A DNA stretch of 64,000 bases from an uncultured Gammaproteobacteria bacterium (GCA_958295835.1 OY282378.1:434001-498000), one strand, 5' to 3'; shown: positions 54,494 through 64,000, counted from the first letter of the stretch. Numbers and translations are program-made. The notes: generated by a model from the letters alone, not told the origin.

Positions 54494-56236
54494 ATGACGT
54501 TCACCATACACGGCATCAGCGCCTCCAAGGGCATCGCGATCGGGCAGGTGCACGCGGTGGACCGCGGCCGGCCCGAGGCGACCGAACGCCTGCTGGATCC
54601 ATCGCGGATCGAGGCGGAGGTCGCGCGGTTCGAGGAGGCGGTGAACGCCGCTCGTCTCGAGCTCGACGCGGTGAAGGCGCGGATCCCCGAGGGGACGCCG
54701 AAGGAGATCGCCGCGTTCATCGACACCCATTTGTTGATGCTCGAAGACGAGGCCATCTCGAAGGCGCCGATCAACTACATCCGCGAGATGCGATGCAATG
54801 CGGAATGGGCGCTCAAGCTCGAACGCGACGCCCTCGTCGCGGTCTTCGACGCGATGGACGACCCGTATCTGCGCACGCGCAAGGACGACGTCGAGCACGT
54901 CGTCAACCGCGTGCAGATTCATCTCCAGGATGGGCGCGGGAGGAAGCCGCCGTCTCCCCATTCCCCCGCCGGACGGATCGTCTACGCCGACGATCTGACC
55001 CCGGCCGACACCGTGCTCATGCAGCACCAGGGCGTCGCGGGGTTCATGACCGAATTCGGGGGCCCGAACTCCCATACCGCCATCCTCGCCCGCAGTCTGA
55101 ACATCCCTGCCGTGGTGGGTCTGCACCGCTCGGCGGCGCTGCTGCGCGACGGCGACGAGGTGGTGCTCGACGGTGCCCAGGGGATCGTCATCGTCTCCCC
55201 GGCCGATGTCGTCAAGCGGTTCTACGCGCGCCGCCGGCGCGAGATCGAGCGCATCAAGGCGGCGCGGAGCAAGCTTCGCTCGACTCCCACCGTGACCGCC
55301 GACGGGGAGCCGGTGGTGCTCCAGGCCAACGTCGAGCTGCCCGGCGAATCCGCCGGCGCAGTGCGGGACGGGGCGGCCGGGGTCGGTCTCTACCGGACCG
55401 AGTTCCTGTTCATGAACCGCCGCGAGTCGCCGGACGAGCAGGAGCAGTTCGAGGCGTACTCGGAGCTCGTCGCCGCGTTGAAGGGGGCGCCGGTGACCAT
55501 CCGCACCCTCGATCTCGGCGCGGACAAGCAGGTCGACGGCGTGCGCCCCGATGCGCCGGCCACGTCGAACCCGGCGCTTGGCCTGCGCGCGGTGCGGCTG
55601 TGCCTGAAGGAGCAGGGTCTGTTCCGGACCCAGATCCGGGCCATCCTGCGGGTATCGGCGAGCGGTCCGGTGCGGATGATGATCCCGATGCTCGCGAACA
55701 CCACCGAGCTCGACCAGGTGCTGCGGATCGTGCGCGACTGCAAGGGGGAGCTCGACGCCCGCGACGAGCGCTACGATGCGTCGATGCCGGTCGGCGCGAT
55801 GATCGAGGTGCCGGCCGCCGCGATCTGCGCCGACGTCTTCGCCCGCCGGCTCGACTTCCTCTCCATCGGGACCAACGACCTCATCCAGTACACCATCGCC
55901 ATCGACCGCGTCGACGACGAGGTGAGCTATCTCTACGATCCGCTGCACCCCGCGGTGCTGCGGCTGGTCGCGACCACCATCGCGGCAGGGCGCAAGGCAG
56001 GCATTCCGGTCGCGATGTGCGGAGAGATGGCCGGAGATGCGCGCTATACGAAGCTGCTCCTCGGCATGGGACTGCGCGAGTTCTCGGTGCATCCGAACGC
56101 GCTGCTGGAGGTCAAGCAGATCATCGGCGAGACCCGGATCGCGCCGGCCCGGAAGCTCACCCGGCGCATCCTGCGCTCCACGCGGTCCACCACGTGCCAC
56201 GCCCTCGTCGACGAGCTGAATCGAACCGGCGGCTGA
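54494..56236 (+). CDS. ptsI: Phosphoenolpyruvate-protein phosphotransferase (enzyme I)
   Basis: 580 residues. Phosphohistidine motif GGPNSHTAILARS near 190-202, then the PEP-binding barrel with DGAAGVGLYRTEFLFMN, LDLGADKQ, FLSIGTNDLIQY and the catalytic Cys in PVAMCGEMAGD. It transfers phosphate from PEP to HPr. The HPr-enzyme I-MgtE order is common in gammaproteobacteria. Confidence 0.96.
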   Translation: MTFTIHGISASKGIAIGQVHAVDRGRPEATERLLDPSRIEAEVARFEEAVNAARLELDAVKARIPEGTPKEIAAFIDTHLLMLEDEAISKAPINYIREMRCNAEWALKLERDALVAVFDAMDDPYLRTRKDDVEHVVNRVQIHLQDGRGRKPPSPHSPAGRIVYADDLTPADTVLMQHQGVAGFMTEFGGPNSHTAILARSLNIPAVVGLHRSAALLRDGDEVVLDGAQGIVIVSPADVVKRFYARRRREIERIKAARSKLRSTPTVTADGEPVVLQANVELPGESAGAVRDGAAGVGLYRTEFLFMNRRESPDEQEQFEAYSELVAALKGAPVTIRTLDLGADKQVDGVRPDAPATSNPALGLRAVRLCLKEQGLFRTQIRAILRVSASGPVRMMIPMLANTTELDQVLRIVRDCKGELDARDERYDASMPVGAMIEVPAAAICADVFARRLDFLSIGTNDLIQYTIAIDRVDDEVSYLYDPLHPAVLRLVATTIAAGRKAGIPVAMCGEMAGDARYTKLLLGMGLREFSVHPNALLEVKQIIGETRIAPARKLTRRILRSTRSTTCHALVDELNRTGG

Positions 56237-56312
56237 GCACGGCCTCATTGGCATCCCGCACCGTCGCCTTGCGGGAACCGAGCCGCGACCGGGCCGGTGG
56301 TTTATCGCGCTC

Positions 56313-56945
56313 GTGCTCGAGTCGCTGCCGCCCGCGGAGCGCGACGTCGTCTGGCCGGCCATCGATCCCGGGATCCACGCCGAAGTCTTCGCGGAGGCGG
56401 AGGACGCGGTGCGCGCGGCCCGGCTCGCGGTGCTCGATCCGGAGTCGCTCGCGACGATCGCGCAGGACGTCGACCCGGACGATGCGGCGGACCTGCTCCA
56501 GGATCTCCCCGAGGACGTCATCGAGGAGGTGCTCACCGCGCTCGACGACCAGGAACGGTCCCGGCTCGAATCGGTGCTGCGCTACGCGGAGGACACCGCC
56601 GGGGGCCTGATGAACCTCGACGTGGTGACGATCCGCCCCGACGTGAGTCTCGAGGTGGTGTCGCGGGAGCTGTCGGTGGGACTGATCAACGCTGCGATGT
56701 GGGCGGCAGTGGTAGGGCTCGTCGCGGGGCTCTGGTTCGAAAGCCCCGGCCTCGCGCTCGTGGCGGGCGCGGCGCTCGCGATCAATCTCGTCTGCGCGGC
56801 GTTGTCCGGAGCGGGGATCCCGATGTTGCTGAAGCGTCTGAACATCGACCCGGCCCTGGCTGGCGGGGTGATCCTCACCACGGTGACCGACGTGGTCGGA
56901 TTCCTCGCCCTGCTGGGTCTGGGAGCGTGGTTCCTGGTGGCCTGA
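56313..56945 (+). pseudogene. MgtE-type magnesium channel gene lacking its middle
   Basis: 210 residues instead of ~450. The N-terminal MgtE helical domain (LVLESLPPAERDVVWPAI, DPDDAADLLQDLPEDVIEEVL, RYAEDTAGGLMN) is present but lacks its first part. Just after VVTIRPDVSLE the frame jumps to the C-terminal membrane domain (GLINAAMWAAVVGLVAG to TVTDVVGFLALLGLGAWFL). The CBS pair and first membrane helices, which form the gate and part of the pore, are missing. The join keeps the frame. A functional Mg2+ channel is unlikely. The GTG start is only the best of poor options. Confidence 0.8.
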
Positions 56946-57051
56946 GCGCTCCGCCGTACCGGCCGGGACGGTTCGAGGGGGTGTCCGGCCGTTCGGAGCG
57001 TGAGGTGTCCGGAAACCGGGGCGGCGACGCGCCGCCTCGGCCGCCGCGTGA

Positions 57052-57429
57052 TCACCAGGTAAAGATCACCCAGTGCGGCATCATTTCACCTGCCGGGTCG
57101 AGAGCGCCGGGGCGGCTGTCGAGCTGGCCGTCCCCTCCGGTGCCGAGCTGGCCGTCTCCGTCGGCGTCGAGCAGCCAGTACGCGGGGAATCCGTCGGGAT
57201 CGACCCTGACCGCCCGCAGATGGCCGTTGACCCGGTACTCGGTGATGGTCTCGTGCTCCTGCCTGACGGTACGCGCCTCCGGCTCCAGCGTCTCGCCGCT
57301 CTTCACGCGGGGCGGCGGGGCGGGCGCCCCGTCGGGAACGGGTTCGATGCTCGCAGGCCGGGTCTGGGCGGATGCGCCGAGCACGGTGACGAGCAGAAAC
57401 GCCGGAAGAACGAATGATATGCGGGCCAT
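57052..57429 (-). CDS. DUF2782-type periplasmic small protein
   Basis: 125 residues. A signal peptide is likely at 1-20 (MARISFVLPAFLLVTVLGASAQT). The conserved part reads ITEYRVNGHLRAVRV, FPAYWLLDADGDG and a final HWVIFTW, the pattern of the family typically encoded next to polA in gammaproteobacteria. A 20-residue Gly/Asp-rich insert with a near-perfect DGQLGTGGDGQLDS repeat precedes the end. Function unknown. Confidence 0.8.
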   Translation of the reverse strand: MARISFVLPAFLLVTVLGASAQTRPASIEPVPDGAPAPPPRVKSGETLEPEARTVRQEHETITEYRVNGHLRAVRVDPDGFPAYWLLDADGDGQLGTGGDGQLDSRPGALDPAGEMMPHWVIFTW

Positions 57430-58086
57430 GGTCGTCGGCTCCGAAATGTGACCGTCTCCACCGGAGCGCCGGTGGCGCAAGGTGGCCCCTGACTATGGGA
57501 CCCGGATAGAGTGACGAAATAATCGTCCGCTGGCCAGCGTTCGATTCAGGCGCTGCCGGGCAGGGGGCCGGGCGCCGCCGAGCGGATACCGGTGGGCAGC
57601 ACGCATTGCTCACCAGGATGCGAAGCGAGGCCTGCGCCCGACCCTGACCGGGTGGCGCGGAGATGCCTACCGATGAAGCCCCAACTGCAAACGGTCTCGG
57701 AGGATGAGGGCAGATTGAAGATTCGTCGCCTGTCGTGTAAGCAAGCGTAGAATCTTGTGTCGCAACGCCCGGAGGTTTGCCAAAGTCGGCACTGATGGCT
57801 TGTGGACCAATATGGAGAGTCGAGTGATGTCGAAATCCCCCCCGTAGCCGATACGCACACGGCCTCGCCACCGCCGAATCCCTGCTTCTGAGGCAGCAGG
57901 AAGGCGACGAACACCAGGAATCCATCCTGTACCGCGATGTCGAGAAACACGATCGACGCGCTGGGTCGAGGCCAGGGGAGAGGGACGCACGGCCCGTATC
58001 CCGCTCACCCGGCGCTATACTGACCGCATCCGCACCGGTGGCAGCACCCCCGGCGCTCCCCGACCGAATCGGCAGCGAAGCCCCCC
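57430..58086. other. Intergenic region before polA
   Basis: 657 bp. Several open frames exist on the minus strand, but none has a recognisable product or ribosome site. A TATACT -10-like hexamer lies at 58016-58021 with no good -35; it could belong to the polA promoter. Confidence 0.4.
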
Positions 58087-60777
58087 ATGTCCGCGACCCG
58101 CCGTTGTCTCGTCCTGGTGGACGGCTCCTCCTACCTCTACCGCGCGTTCCACGCGCTGCCCGCGCTCACCAACTCCAAGGGCCGGCCCACCGGAGCGGCC
58201 TACGGCATGACCAACATGCTGAAGCGGCTCGAGGCGGAGGTCGCGCCCGAGCTCGCGGCGGTGATCTTCGACGCCAAGGGCAAGACCTTCCGCGACGATC
58301 TGTATCCCGAGTACAAGGCGAACCGGCCGCCCATGCCCATGGAGCTGCGCGCCCAGCTCGAATCCATCCATGCCATCGTGCGCGCGCTTGGCTTCCCGGT
58401 GCTGGAGGTGGGCGGGGTGGAGGCCGACGATGTCATCGGCACCCTCGCCGAGCGAGGCAAGGAGGCGGGGCTCGACGTGCTGGTGTCCACCGGGGACAAG
58501 GACATGGCCCAGCTCGTGGACGATCGCGTCACCATGGTCAACACCATGGACGGGGCGGTCCTCGATGCGGCCGGGGTGAAGGGCAAGTTCGGCGTGCCGC
58601 CGGAGTCGATCGTCGACTATCTCGCGCTGGTCGGCGACACGGTGGACAACGTCCCCGGGGTTCCCAAGGTGGGGCCGAAGACCGCGGCGAAGTGGCTCGC
58701 CCAGTACGGCACGCTGGAGAACCTCGTGGCGCACGCCGATGAGGTCAAGGGCAAGGTGGGGGAGAACCTGCGGGCGAGCGTCGACCGGATCCCGCTCTCG
58801 AAGGAACTGGTGACGATTCTCCGCGACGTGCCGCTCGACGCCGGCCCGCTCGATCTGGAGCTCCGGGAGCCGGACGTGGAGACGCTGAAGGCGCTCTACG
58901 GCGAGCTGGAGTTCAAGACCTGGCTCGGGGAGCTGCTCGACGCGGACGGCGAGCCGGCGGCCGAGGCGCTCGCCGCCGAGTACGAGACGGTGCTCGACGA
59001 AGCCGCCCTCGACCGCTGGATCGAGCGCCTGCGAACCGCCCCGGAGATCGCCTTCGACACCGAGACCACGAGCCTCGACTACATGCGGGCGGAGCTGGTC
59101 GGGGTCTCGTTCTCCGTCGAGCCCGGGCGCGCCGCCTACGTCCCCTTCGGGCACGACTACCCGGGGGCGCCGGATCAGCTCCCGCGCGAGCTGGTGCTCG
59201 AAAAGCTGCGCCCGATCATCGAGTCCGAACGACCGGCGAAGATCGGCCAGAACCTCAAGTACGACATGAGCGTGCTCGCGCGCGCAGGTCTGGCGCTCGC
59301 CGGTATCGCGTTCGACACGATGCTCGAATCCTACGTGCTCGACAGCACGGCCACCCGCCACGACATGGATTCGCTGGCGCTCAAGTACCTCGGGCACCGC
59401 ACCATCCACTACGAGGACATCGCCGGCAAGGGCGCAAAGCAGCTCTCCTTCAACGAGATCGCGATCGAGGAGGCCGGGCCGTACGCAGCGGAGGACGCGG
59501 ACGTCACCCTGCGGCTGCACCGGGCGCTGCGCCCGCGGCTCGAAGCGCACGACTCTCTGGCGGAACTGTGCGACCGGGTGGAGGTGCCGCTCGTGCCGGT
59601 GCTATCGCGGGTCGAGCGCAACGGGGTGCGGGTGGACGTGGGGCTGCTGCGCGCCCAGAGCGCCGAGCTCGCCGGGCGGATGCACGAGATCGAGGCGTCG
59701 GCCCACGACCGCGCCGGCGGACCCTTCAACCTCGGGTCCGCGAAGCAGATCCAGGCCATCCTCTTCGACCAGCTCGGGCTGCCGGTGCGGGCGAAGACCC
59801 CCAAGGGCCAGCCCTCCACGGCGGAGTCGGTGCTGCAGGAGCTCGCCTTCGAGCACGAGCTGCCGAAGCTCATCCTGGAGCACCGGGCGATGAGCAAGCT
59901 GAAATCGACCTACACCGACGCCCTGCCGGCCTGCGTGAATCCCGGCACCGGGCGGGTCCATACCAGCTACCACCAGGCGGTGGCCGCCACCGGACGCCTC
60001 TCGTCCTCGGACCCGAACCTCCAGAACATCCCCGTGCGCACCCGTGAGGGCCGGCGCATCCGCCAGGCATTCGTCGCGGACCCCGGGTTCCGCATCCTCG
60101 CGGCGGACTACTCCCAGATCGAGCTTCGGATCATGGCGCATCTCTCCGGCGACCGGGGGTTGCTCGACGCCTTCGCATCCGGCGCGGACATCCACCGGGC
60201 GACCGCGGCCGAGGTCTTCGCGGGCGGCGGGCAGGTGAGCGACGAGCAGCGGCGGAGCGCGAAGGCGATCAACTTCGGGCTTATCTACGGCATGTCCGCG
60301 TTCGGGCTCGCCCGCCAGCTCGGGATCGAGCGCGGCGAGGCCCAACGCTACGTCGAGCTCTATTTCTCCCGTTATCCGGGGGTCAAGGCGTTCATGGACG
60401 AGACCCGCGAGCGGGCGCGCGAGCAGGGGTTCGTGGAGACGGTCTTCGGCCGGCGCCTGTACCTGCCCGAGATCCGGTCCGGCAACGTCCACCGCCGCCA
60501 GTATGCGGAGCGCACCGCGATCAACGCCCCGATGCAGGGGACCGCGGCCGATGTCATCAAGCGCGCGATGCTGGTGCTCGATGCGTGGATCGCCGAGTCG
60601 AAGACGCCGGTGCGCATGATCATGCAGGTGCACGACGAGCTGGTGTTCGAGGTGGCCCGCGAGGCGGTCGAGGACGTGACGCCGCACATCCGCGAGCGAA
60701 TGAGCGGGGCGGCGGATCTCGCGGTGCCGCTGGTGGTCGATATCGGGGTCGGGGACAACTGGGACGAGGCGCATTGA
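58087..60777 (+). CDS. polA: DNA polymerase I
   Basis: 896 residues with all three activities visible: 5' nuclease (LVDGSSYLYRAFHALP, then GVEADDVIGTLA and STGDKDMAQLV), 3'-5' exonuclease with its acidic pair kept (IAFDTETTSLDYM), and polymerase (AADYSQIELRIMAHLSGD, KAINFGLIYGMSAFG, QVHDELVFEV). It replaces RNA primers and fills repair gaps. Normal length; start ATG 58087. Confidence 0.97.
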   Translation: MSATRRCLVLVDGSSYLYRAFHALPALTNSKGRPTGAAYGMTNMLKRLEAEVAPELAAVIFDAKGKTFRDDLYPEYKANRPPMPMELRAQLESIHAIVRALGFPVLEVGGVEADDVIGTLAERGKEAGLDVLVSTGDKDMAQLVDDRVTMVNTMDGAVLDAAGVKGKFGVPPESIVDYLALVGDTVDNVPGVPKVGPKTAAKWLAQYGTLENLVAHADEVKGKVGENLRASVDRIPLSKELVTILRDVPLDAGPLDLELREPDVETLKALYGELEFKTWLGELLDADGEPAAEALAAEYETVLDEAALDRWIERLRTAPEIAFDTETTSLDYMRAELVGVSFSVEPGRAAYVPFGHDYPGAPDQLPRELVLEKLRPIIESERPAKIGQNLKYDMSVLARAGLALAGIAFDTMLESYVLDSTATRHDMDSLALKYLGHRTIHYEDIAGKGAKQLSFNEIAIEEAGPYAAEDADVTLRLHRALRPRLEAHDSLAELCDRVEVPLVPVLSRVERNGVRVDVGLLRAQSAELAGRMHEIEASAHDRAGGPFNLGSAKQIQAILFDQLGLPVRAKTPKGQPSTAESVLQELAFEHELPKLILEHRAMSKLKSTYTDALPACVNPGTGRVHTSYHQAVAATGRLSSSDPNLQNIPVRTREGRRIRQAFVADPGFRILAADYSQIELRIMAHLSGDRGLLDAFASGADIHRATAAEVFAGGGQVSDEQRRSAKAINFGLIYGMSAFGLARQLGIERGEAQRYVELYFSRYPGVKAFMDETRERAREQGFVETVFGRRLYLPEIRSGNVHRRQYAERTAINAPMQGTAADVIKRAMLVLDAWIAESKTPVRMIMQVHDELVFEVAREAVEDVTPHIRERMSGAADLAVPLVVDIGVGDNWDEAH

Positions 60778-60813
60778 ACCGCCCCGGGTCTCCCGGAGGG
60801 TGATTTGCTCGAG

Positions 60814-61026
60814 TCAGGCGGCCATCGCCGACTCATGCAGTTGGTGGTCGTAGTGTGCCTCGAATGCAGCCGGGGGCACATGCCCGAGGGGTCCGAACAG
60901 GCGCCGGTGATTGTACCAGTGCACCCAGTGGAGGGTGGCGAGCTCCTCCGCCAGCGTGCGCGCGATGGAGCGGCCGATGTCCAAGGTGGCGCCGATCACC
61001 AGCGCTGTTTCGACCCCGCCGTTCAT
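60814..61026 (-). pseudogene. C-terminal remnant of an IS3-type OrfB transposase
   Basis: The frame gives ELATLHWVHWYNHRRLFGPLGHVPPAAFEAHYDHQ in fragments, the C-terminal end of IS3-family OrfB. The upstream ~25 residues do not fit and no catalytic acid other than the WVHWYNHRRL region remains. It directly follows polA and overlaps the end of the arylsulfotransferase-like gene by 4 bp. Confidence 0.75.
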
Positions 61027-62876
61027 GGTACGGCTTTCCCGTCGCCCGCCGGCTCGGCGAGGCCGAAGCTGCCCTTCCAGATCTTGCCCTCGCCGGTGAA
61101 CTGGCCGGTGCGGATCGCGGCGATGCCGTAATCAGGCAGCTCCCGCTTCGCTACGCAGACTCCTCCCTCGATGAGAAGGTGGTTCCCGAAATCAAAGTCG
61201 AGGTTGTCGAAGCCGTACTGCTTGCGATGGCTGGGGAGGTCGTTCACGTCAACCGGGTCCAGGTGGAGGAAGAATGTTGGTTCAGCGTCCTCCGGGGTGC
61301 ACTGCTCCTTCTTGTAGGTGAGACTGTTCCCGGCGAGATACACATCCCAGTCGGAGCGGATTACCGGCGAGCTGCCACCCGTCAGACGAATCAGATAATC
61401 GCTGACTGACAGTGCCTCGATCCGATCACCCGGGGTCAAATCCAGCCCTTGCAGACCCGGGTAATCCGATGCATACCGATAAGCGCGGTAAACCTGATTA
61501 GCCGGCACTACTGTACCACTTTCATGTTGCTTGAACGGCACCGACTCGCCTTGAATCAAAGGGCGCTGGCTGGTCGAAGGGTTGATGTATTTCCACACGG
61601 TTTTCCCGGCCAGCGTGACCTCGAAAAGCGTACCGTGTACACCATCGCAAATCAACGTGTTTCCGTTGGGAAGCCGCTGCGCTCCCGATATATATGCGGC
61701 GAAAAAGTCGCTGGGCGTTGCGGCGGTATAGACCCATACCGGTTCTACCGGAGCATAAGCCAGGTCGGGATTCAGCCGATAGTTGGCCCCGTCCACCGGC
61801 GGAGCAATCTCATCTACCGACGAATAACCACGCCGGAAATCCGTGAACTCGTTGCCATTGTTGAAAATGAGGATGTTTCCGGCGCCCGGCAGGCCGGGGG
61901 CAATCCATTGAGGATTATGCGGCCAGAAGAGTTGCTGGTCATCGGGAGTCCCGGCACGCCAGGCTCGCGGGTTGCCCCAGCGGTACAGCAGGTCGCCCCC
62001 CCGACCACCCTTTCCGCCGCGGTGGCCGGCTGCCTCTGCCGTGGTGGTACTGTGGTCGATAATCCACACTTCGCTGAAATGACGGGGTGATAGTACAATC
62101 TGGTCCAATTCCGAATTATAGTCTATTCCATTGCTATGTATCCAGTCCGACGGGTCATAGCTGAGCACCTCGGAAAGGCGGAAGTTGAGGTCAATCAACT
62201 CCGGATGCTCGGCCACCACCCCGTAATTCGCCTTGCTCGAGTCGAAGTCTTGAATCAGATGGTCCCACGCCGACCATTCCCAGACAATTTCGCAGTTTGC
62301 CGGCCCGGTGGGTTTGGCTTCAACAATATGCGGCGCCATCAAGCCATCAGTGTCGATGAAGTCCGGGTCGGCGCCGGCGGCGATGGCCTCCTCTGCCGTC
62401 TTGTCTTGCCGTGACAGCAGCAGTAAATTCCCGTTGGGCATTTTAAGGACGTCATGATGCGGAATGCCCTGAGTGCACTCCCAAAGGGTGTGCCCGTTCC
62501 GGTCAACTTCCGTCACATGGCGGCCGGGCACATCGGGTTTATGACGAGGCATAGTCAGCAGATTTCCATTCTCAAGCAACCTTGCGAACAGGACGTAATC
62601 ATCCAACTCCCACCTGTGAACCACCCGCCCCTGATTATCAATCAGGTAAATCGTCCTGCTGTCTGTTTTATTGAATAAAGTATAGCCGCCAAATGCCTCC
62701 GGCTCGTTCAGGAGCAACCCGACTGTTTTGGCGGCAGGCGCAGGGTCAAGAGCCGACACTGGGGGGATAACAACCGACGTCTCTGTTGGACGTGGCATTG
62801 GCCTTTCGCTCGACTCCGCCGTGCTACAGGCCAGCAGTGAAGCCGCCGCTACGCCACACGAAACGATAGTTCGCAT
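61023..62876 (-). CDS. Arylsulfotransferase (ASST)-like lipoprotein
   Basis: 617 residues. The start at 62876 gives a lipoprotein signal (MRTIVSCGVAAASLLACSTA, lipobox LLAC), so the protein is likely periplasmic or outer-membrane bound. The rest is a propeller with repeated PNGN turns (MPNGNLLLLSR, RLPNGNTLICDG), VWEWSAWDHL, IHSNGIDYN and FWPHNPQW, as in bacterial arylsulfate sulfotransferases, which move sulfate between phenols without PAPS. Catalytic His cannot be fixed by eye. A Gly-rich loop (RGGKGGRGG) is present. Transposase remnants on both sides suggest acquisition. Confidence 0.8.
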   Translation of the reverse strand: MRTIVSCGVAAASLLACSTAESSERPMPRPTETSVVIPPVSALDPAPAAKTVGLLLNEPEAFGGYTLFNKTDSRTIYLIDNQGRVVHRWELDDYVLFARLLENGNLLTMPRHKPDVPGRHVTEVDRNGHTLWECTQGIPHHDVLKMPNGNLLLLSRQDKTAEEAIAAGADPDFIDTDGLMAPHIVEAKPTGPANCEIVWEWSAWDHLIQDFDSSKANYGVVAEHPELIDLNFRLSEVLSYDPSDWIHSNGIDYNSELDQIVLSPRHFSEVWIIDHSTTTAEAAGHRGGKGGRGGDLLYRWGNPRAWRAGTPDDQQLFWPHNPQWIAPGLPGAGNILIFNNGNEFTDFRRGYSSVDEIAPPVDGANYRLNPDLAYAPVEPVWVYTAATPSDFFAAYISGAQRLPNGNTLICDGVHGTLFEVTLAGKTVWKYINPSTSQRPLIQGESVPFKQHESGTVVPANQVYRAYRYASDYPGLQGLDLTPGDRIEALSVSDYLIRLTGGSSPVIRSDWDVYLAGNSLTYKKEQCTPEDAEPTFFLHLDPVDVNDLPSHRKQYGFDNLDFDFGNHLLIEGGVCVAKRELPDYGIAAIRTGQFTGEGKIWKGSFGLAEPAGDGKAVP

Positions 62877-63162
62877 CAGGCGCGGATATGCGCGGGCGGA
62901 GGGAGGGGGAGTTTTTGGTCCTTTGGACGTAGGGGCGCTTCGGAGCAATCGAGACGGTCGCGGGAGAGCGTTTTCGAGCCGTGGCCGCCGCCCGCCTGGG
63001 TGACCGCCCCGGGTTTCCCGCAGTCTGTAATCATCGAGTCGCCGGACTGCGCAGGTCGGAACGGACGAAGGGCGAATGGATCTATCCATGAGATGCTCTC
63101 CGGAGGTAAGTAGTGTCGGAAATCCCGTGTTCGGGCCGCCTTGGACGCTCTCATGTTCCTGA
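62877..63162. other. Upstream region of the arylsulfotransferase-like gene
   Basis: 286 bp without a clear gene. 63138-63157 is an exact 20 bp inverted match to 23128-23147, the right edge of the IS110 element. Confidence 0.5.
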
Positions 63163-63690
63163 TTACGCATAATTTTCAGCCAGCTTGAGGACTCGGTTGG
63201 GCATGGGCGGGGTGCGTAAGGCGACGTAAGCGAGCCGTGGGAACATCTCGCGGAGTGAGAACCGGCGGTTGAACCGATAGGAGAATTCGGCGAGATACCG
63301 CGGCAGGTGCTTGGAGCTGACGTGGTGATAGCTGCCATGCATCGAACGCTTGAGGTTGCCCAGGAGCGTATTGACCCAGGACAACGCCGGATGTTTCGCG
63401 CTGGCCGGTCCGCCTCCGGTCGCGAATGGTTGATGAAAGCAACCTGCACGCTGCACCGCGGTAAAGCAACCCAAGGCGTCGCAGAATACGACCGTGCCAG
63501 GCTCGAGGCAGCACTTGGCCCAAGCGGCAATCTCGTCGCTTTGAAACGCGCCGACGCGACTCAGGCGCATCCTGACCGGCCGGCCCTTGGGGTTGAACTC
63601 CACTGCGGGAACGAACGGCGTCTTGCCCGGCGCCCCCCGCCCACGTCTGCCCCCAGGGCGCTCCCGATACCAAGGACATGTTTGCAGCGT
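63163..63690 (-). pseudogene. IS1595 (ISXO2-like) transposase fragment
   Basis: The frame reads GRGAPGKTPF, EFNPKGRPVRMRLSRVGAF, HPALSWVNTLLGNLKRSMHG, then YLAEFSYRFNRRFSLREM to a stop: the C-terminal half of an ISXO2-type DDE transposase. The N-terminal zinc-ribbon part and the first catalytic Asp region are absent, and the sequence upstream of 63690 does not fit the family. Confidence 0.8.
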
Positions 63691-63735
63691 TTCGACTATC
63701 GGCGCCGAGCAAGTCTCTATCTATCGACTCCCGAC

Positions 63736-63891
63736 ATGAGAGTCAAGCTGCCCGAAGGCCGGGGGGCGAGCGTCCACCCGCGCGAGGTCGTGCGCCGGCT
63801 GCGTGGCTTCCGTCACCTCGCCAAGGTCATCGAGGGAGTCCGGTTCAACGACGGCATCGAGGTCATCGAGGACCGCAGAGCCGCCGCATGA
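63736..63891 (+). CDS. Short protein or gene fragment of unknown type
   Basis: 51 residues from an ATG to a stop, opening MRVKLPEGRGASVHP and ending IEDRRAAA. Composition is protein-like (FRHLAKVIEGVRFNDGIEVI), but the size and the surrounding transposase debris suggest the tail of a larger, lost gene. Not identified. Confidence 0.3.
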   Translation: MRVKLPEGRGASVHPREVVRRLRGFRHLAKVIEGVRFNDGIEVIEDRRAAA

Positions 63892-64000
63892 ACAACCCCC
63901 CGTACACCAGATTTGACAATAGCCCATTGTATCAGTTTGGCTGCCGTACTATCCTCGCCAGCGCTGCGCCGGCCACGACCACCGCTGAGGCGTCGAGACA

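Noticed and set aside
57546..58008. Minus-strand frames before polA as a gene
   Set aside because: No ribosome site, unlikely composition, no recognisable family.
1..64000. tRNA or rRNA genes
   Set aside because: No cloverleaf-like or rRNA-like segment was recognised by eye; a covariance search could still find a tRNA that I missed.

Overview
The window is GC-rich bacterial chromosome, most likely from a gammaproteobacterium. This is inferred from conserved neighbourhoods: glutathione synthase next to YqgE/AlgH, hemC and hemD in one interval, an HPr / enzyme I / MgtE run, and a DUF2782-type gene next to polA. No rRNA, tRNA or CRISPR array was recognised. Many insertion-sequence scars, palindromic repeats and two restriction-modification islands mark it as a repeat-rich genome that has gained and lost DNA often. 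I cannot name the species.

Region 1 (1-14.6 kb) is a RiPP-like peptide cluster. Two homologous precursors (409-768 plus; 5036-5398 minus) share a Nif11-type leader ending at a double/triple glycine, a Gly/Ala/Val-rich core and an identical nine-residue C-terminus. Around them are a radical SAM protein resembling PoyD-type peptide epimerases, a three-part protein (PRMT-like methyltransferase, helical middle, sulfotransferase), an M16 peptidase, an M23-like membrane protein and an unrecognised 400-residue protein. Both precursors are preceded by the same ~95 bp element containing a dyad. A MalT/LuxR-type regulator follows. The cores recall polytheonamide-type, epimerised, membrane-active peptides; that is inference.

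Region 2 (14.7-26.6 kb) is a mobile-DNA zone: a lone moaD, transposase remnants, a degenerate ImmA/IrrE-like protein with a small partner, a 2.7 kb IS21 element with a target duplication and palindromes inserted in istA, an IS3 element interrupted by IS110, and a HyuA-type hydantoinase gene whose 5' end recurs as a remnant 8 kb upstream.

Region 3 (26.6-38.2 kb) has a CueR-type regulator with a broken partial duplicate, a medium-chain dehydrogenase, a type III R-M operon with an AT-rich AbiJ-like gene between mod and res, and a benzoate-CoA-ligase-like gene.

Region 4 (38.2-64 kb) is mostly housekeeping: GST, monooxygenase-fold protein, YqgE, gshB, hemC, then an 11 kb defence island that separates hemC from hemD (NYN/LOTUS-type protein, second mod, GIY-YIG protein flanked by palindromic repeats, OLD-like ATPase/TOPRIM nuclease, AbrB antitoxin insertion, second res), then hemD, HPr, ptsI, a gutted mgtE, a DUF2782-type gene and polA. 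The window ends in an arylsulfotransferase-like lipoprotein bracketed by transposase remnants.
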